Below, piece after piece: positions 6,299 through 7,704 of a DNA stretch of 7,704 bases. Position 1 is the first letter of the stretch, and every line of letters begins with the position of its first letter. Where the stretch lies: contig CALZKX010000190.1 of assembly GCA_945788155.1 (NCBI GenBank), forward strand, positions 1 through 7,704. The letters are read 5' to 3'. This DNA comes from an uncultured Flavobacteriaceae bacterium. GTDB taxonomy: Bacteria; Bacteroidota; Bacteroidia; Flavobacteriales; Flavobacteriaceae. The notes under the pieces are model-generated. The model did no database searches and had not been told where the DNA came from. It saw only the letters and a list, made by a program, of their open reading frames with translations. Position numbers and translations under genes: made by a program.

Positions 6299-7704
6299 TT
6301 ATTCCTCTGGAGCTCTTCCGTTAATTTCTTCAAAAATCACATCGAAGTTTTCCCGTAAATACGCACGTAGTTTTTTACGATAATCTTCCTTTAACCACTC
6401 TACAAAGTTAAAAGTGCTTTTGCTAATGCATTTAGTATATCTTCCTATTCTATGGTCAATATCGTCACCTAATAATTTAACCAACATCAAAGCATCAAAA
6501 ACATCCTCGCTATTTTCGGTACAAATTTTGGCATGGTGCTTAATGGACTTTTCCAAAACAGTTTTGGTTGAATCACCTCTTCTAATGCTTTCAACATACA
6601 ATTCGCGAATGTCCAAATAGACTTCTCCTGAGTTTGAAAATTCCTCACGGATCTCTGGTGGCATCTCGTATCTAAAATTGTTTTCAATATCTTCATCATT
6701 TAAAATCCCATCCAAATAATAATTTGGTGATTTAAAAATCCTTTGCCAATCCAAATCACTTCCCCAAGGGCCAAAACGATGAAAATTATTACCAAGGTCA
6801 ATCACCTTAAAAGTGTCTTTGTTTCCTAAAATTCTAGAGCCACGACCTATCATTTGGTAATAAAGTGTCAATGATTTTGTTGCTCTGTTTAAAATAATGG
6901 ACTCTACAGTAGGTTCATCAAAACCAGTTGTGAGGATACTTACCGAAGTTAAAATAGCATCAGGCGTTTTTTTAAACCAATTCAAGATTTGCTCACGTTC
7001 TTTTTTAGAATGCGTATTATCTAAATGTGCTACTGGATAACCTGCAGCTCTAAAAGTATCGTACACATGTAAGGATGTATTAATACCATTATTAAAAATT
7101 AAGGTTTTTTTCTCTTTTGAGGTTTCTTCATACGCATGTAATAATTTTCCAAGCATATCGTGGTTGGTGTATAAATCTTCAGAAGATTTTACAGTATAAT
7201 CACCATTAGCTCCAACAACAAGCGATGTTAACCCTACATTATATGAGAACGTTTCGGCTCGTGCTAAAAATTTATTCTCTATTAAAGATTCAATAGTTTC
7301 ACCTACGATTAATTCATCATAATTATCGGTCATAGGTAAATTAATGTTAGAGCTTAAAGGTGTTGCTGTAACACCCAATAAAAAAGAGTTATAAAAGAAT
7401 TTAAATAATTTGGTGAAAGAATTATAGTGCGCTTCATCAATAATAACGAGTCCAATATTCGAAATATCGAGCTTGTCTTCATTTAGTCTATTATTCAACG
7501 TCTCAACCATAGCGACAAAACAAGAGTAGTCACCTTGATCATCAAGTTTTGCCTTGCTATCTATAACTTTATTTCTCACATTAAATTCAGACAGCATTTT
7601 TGAGGTTTGCTTACATAACTCAATACGATGGGTCATTACCAACACCTTTTTATCATGATGCTTTAAATATTGCCTAACGATTTCAGAAAAAATGACCGTT
7701 TTAC
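6299..7704 (-). CDS. Superfamily 2 DEAH-box helicase (SSL2/COG1061-like), C-terminal 467 residues, 5' end outside window
   Basis: The frame is open from the right edge to TAA at 6301-6299. The first two visible bases plus the missing one would complete GKT of Walker A, so the N-terminus and the first Walker residues are outside. A GTG at 7645 lies inside the helicase domain and is not the start. Counting visible residues, the motifs are GKT (edge, 1-2), Ia VLVMTHR (20-26), DEAH (89-92), TAT (112-114), LTTGFDEP (257-264) and QMIGRGSR (283-290), a complete set for an ATP-dependent DNA or RNA translocase. The TTGFDEP and QMIGRGSR forms are typical of SSL2/UvrB/type I restriction-like helicases, not RecQ. 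After motif VI, about 175 residues form an acidic then basic helical tail (FDALMLVKLLGDD, WLKEDYRKKLRAYLRENFD) that I cannot assign. The full protein was probably some 500 residues or more. It converges with the membrane protein gene at a 7-bp gap, and its promoter is outside the window. Confidence 0.88.
   Translation of the reverse strand, partial: KTVIFSEIVRQYLKHHDKKVLVMTHRIELCKQTSKMLSEFNVRNKVIDSKAKLDDQGDYSCFVAMVETLNNRLNEDKLDISNIGLVIIDEAHYNSFTKLFKFFYNSFLLGVTATPLSSNINLPMTDNYDELIVGETIESLIENKFLARAETFSYNVGLTSLVVGANGDYTVKSSEDLYTNHDMLGKLLHAYEETSKEKKTLIFNNGINTSLHVYDTFRAAGYPVAHLDNTHSKKEREQILNWFKKTPDAILTSVSILTTGFDEPTVESIILNRATKSLTLYYQMIGRGSRILGNKDTFKVIDLGNNFHRFGPWGSDLDWQRIFKSPNYYLDGILNDEDIENNFRYEMPPEIREEFSNSGEVYLDIRELYVESIRRGDSTKTVLEKSIKHHAKICTENSEDVFDALMLVKLLGDDIDHRIGRYTKCISKSTFNFVEWLKEDYRKKLRAYLRENFDVIFEEINGRAPEE

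Noticed and set aside
7643..7645. GTG as the start codon of the helicase
   Set aside because: The same frame is open upstream to the window edge and encodes the end of Walker A (GKT) and the helix after it, so the true start is outside.
3315..7704. Topoisomerase III plus helicase as a RecQ-TopB-like dissolution pair
   Set aside because: The helicase is SSL2/type-I-restriction-like, not RecQ. It is convergent, not co-transcribed, and a membrane protein gene lies between them.
1..7704. Mobile element, CRISPR array, tRNA or att site
   Set aside because: I found no transposase or integrase motif, no terminal repeats, no regularly spaced repeats and no cloverleaf-like sequence. Composition looks even across the window.

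Overview
The window looks like a piece of chromosome from a marine-type member of the Flavobacteriaceae (Bacteroidota). The DNA is AT-rich, and most starts lack a Shine-Dalgarno sequence. Promoters fit the Bacteroidota TTG / TAnnTTTG pattern. All five proteins have a flavobacterial flavour: a secreted Asp-box propeller, a secreted CocE/NonD hydrolase, a topoisomerase III with a GDAGQEGEL Toprim motif, a small VTT-type membrane protein and an SSL2-like helicase. Genus cannot be read from the sequence.

Layout. Positions 1-3145 (minus strand) hold two genes for exported proteins, probably one transcription unit. A serine hydrolase of the S15/CocE/NonD family (1259-3145) comes first. After a 39-bp gap follows a beta-propeller protein with repeated Asp-boxes (1-1219), whose C-terminal part lies outside the window. 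Positions 3146-3314 are a compact divergent promoter region. Positions 3315-5609 (plus) encode a type IA topoisomerase of the TopB kind with two C-terminal zinc ribbons. Positions 5610-5673 carry a well-formed promoter framed by a 9-bp inverted repeat, and 5674-6291 (plus) encode a five-helix VTT/DedA-like membrane protein. Only 7 bp further on, the stop codon of a convergent superfamily 2 helicase is met (6299-7704, minus). That gene runs off the right edge exactly at its Walker A lysine.

How the genes may work together. The left pair is probably an extracytoplasmic peptide, ester or amide processing unit, but its substrate is unknown. The topoisomerase acts on single-stranded DNA during recombination and replication. 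The helicase is a nucleic-acid motor, but it is transcribed separately and its sequence does not make it the RecQ partner of the topoisomerase. The membrane protein is probably a lipid scramblase-like or transport protein with its own promoter.

I found no mobile element, CRISPR array, tRNA, rRNA, riboswitch or clear intrinsic terminator, and no intergenic stretch exceeds about 170 bp. I see no convincing new multi-gene system. The points most worth checking are the four-cysteine arrangement around the hydrolase active site, the pairing of that hydrolase with the propeller gene, and the unassigned C-terminal module of the helicase.
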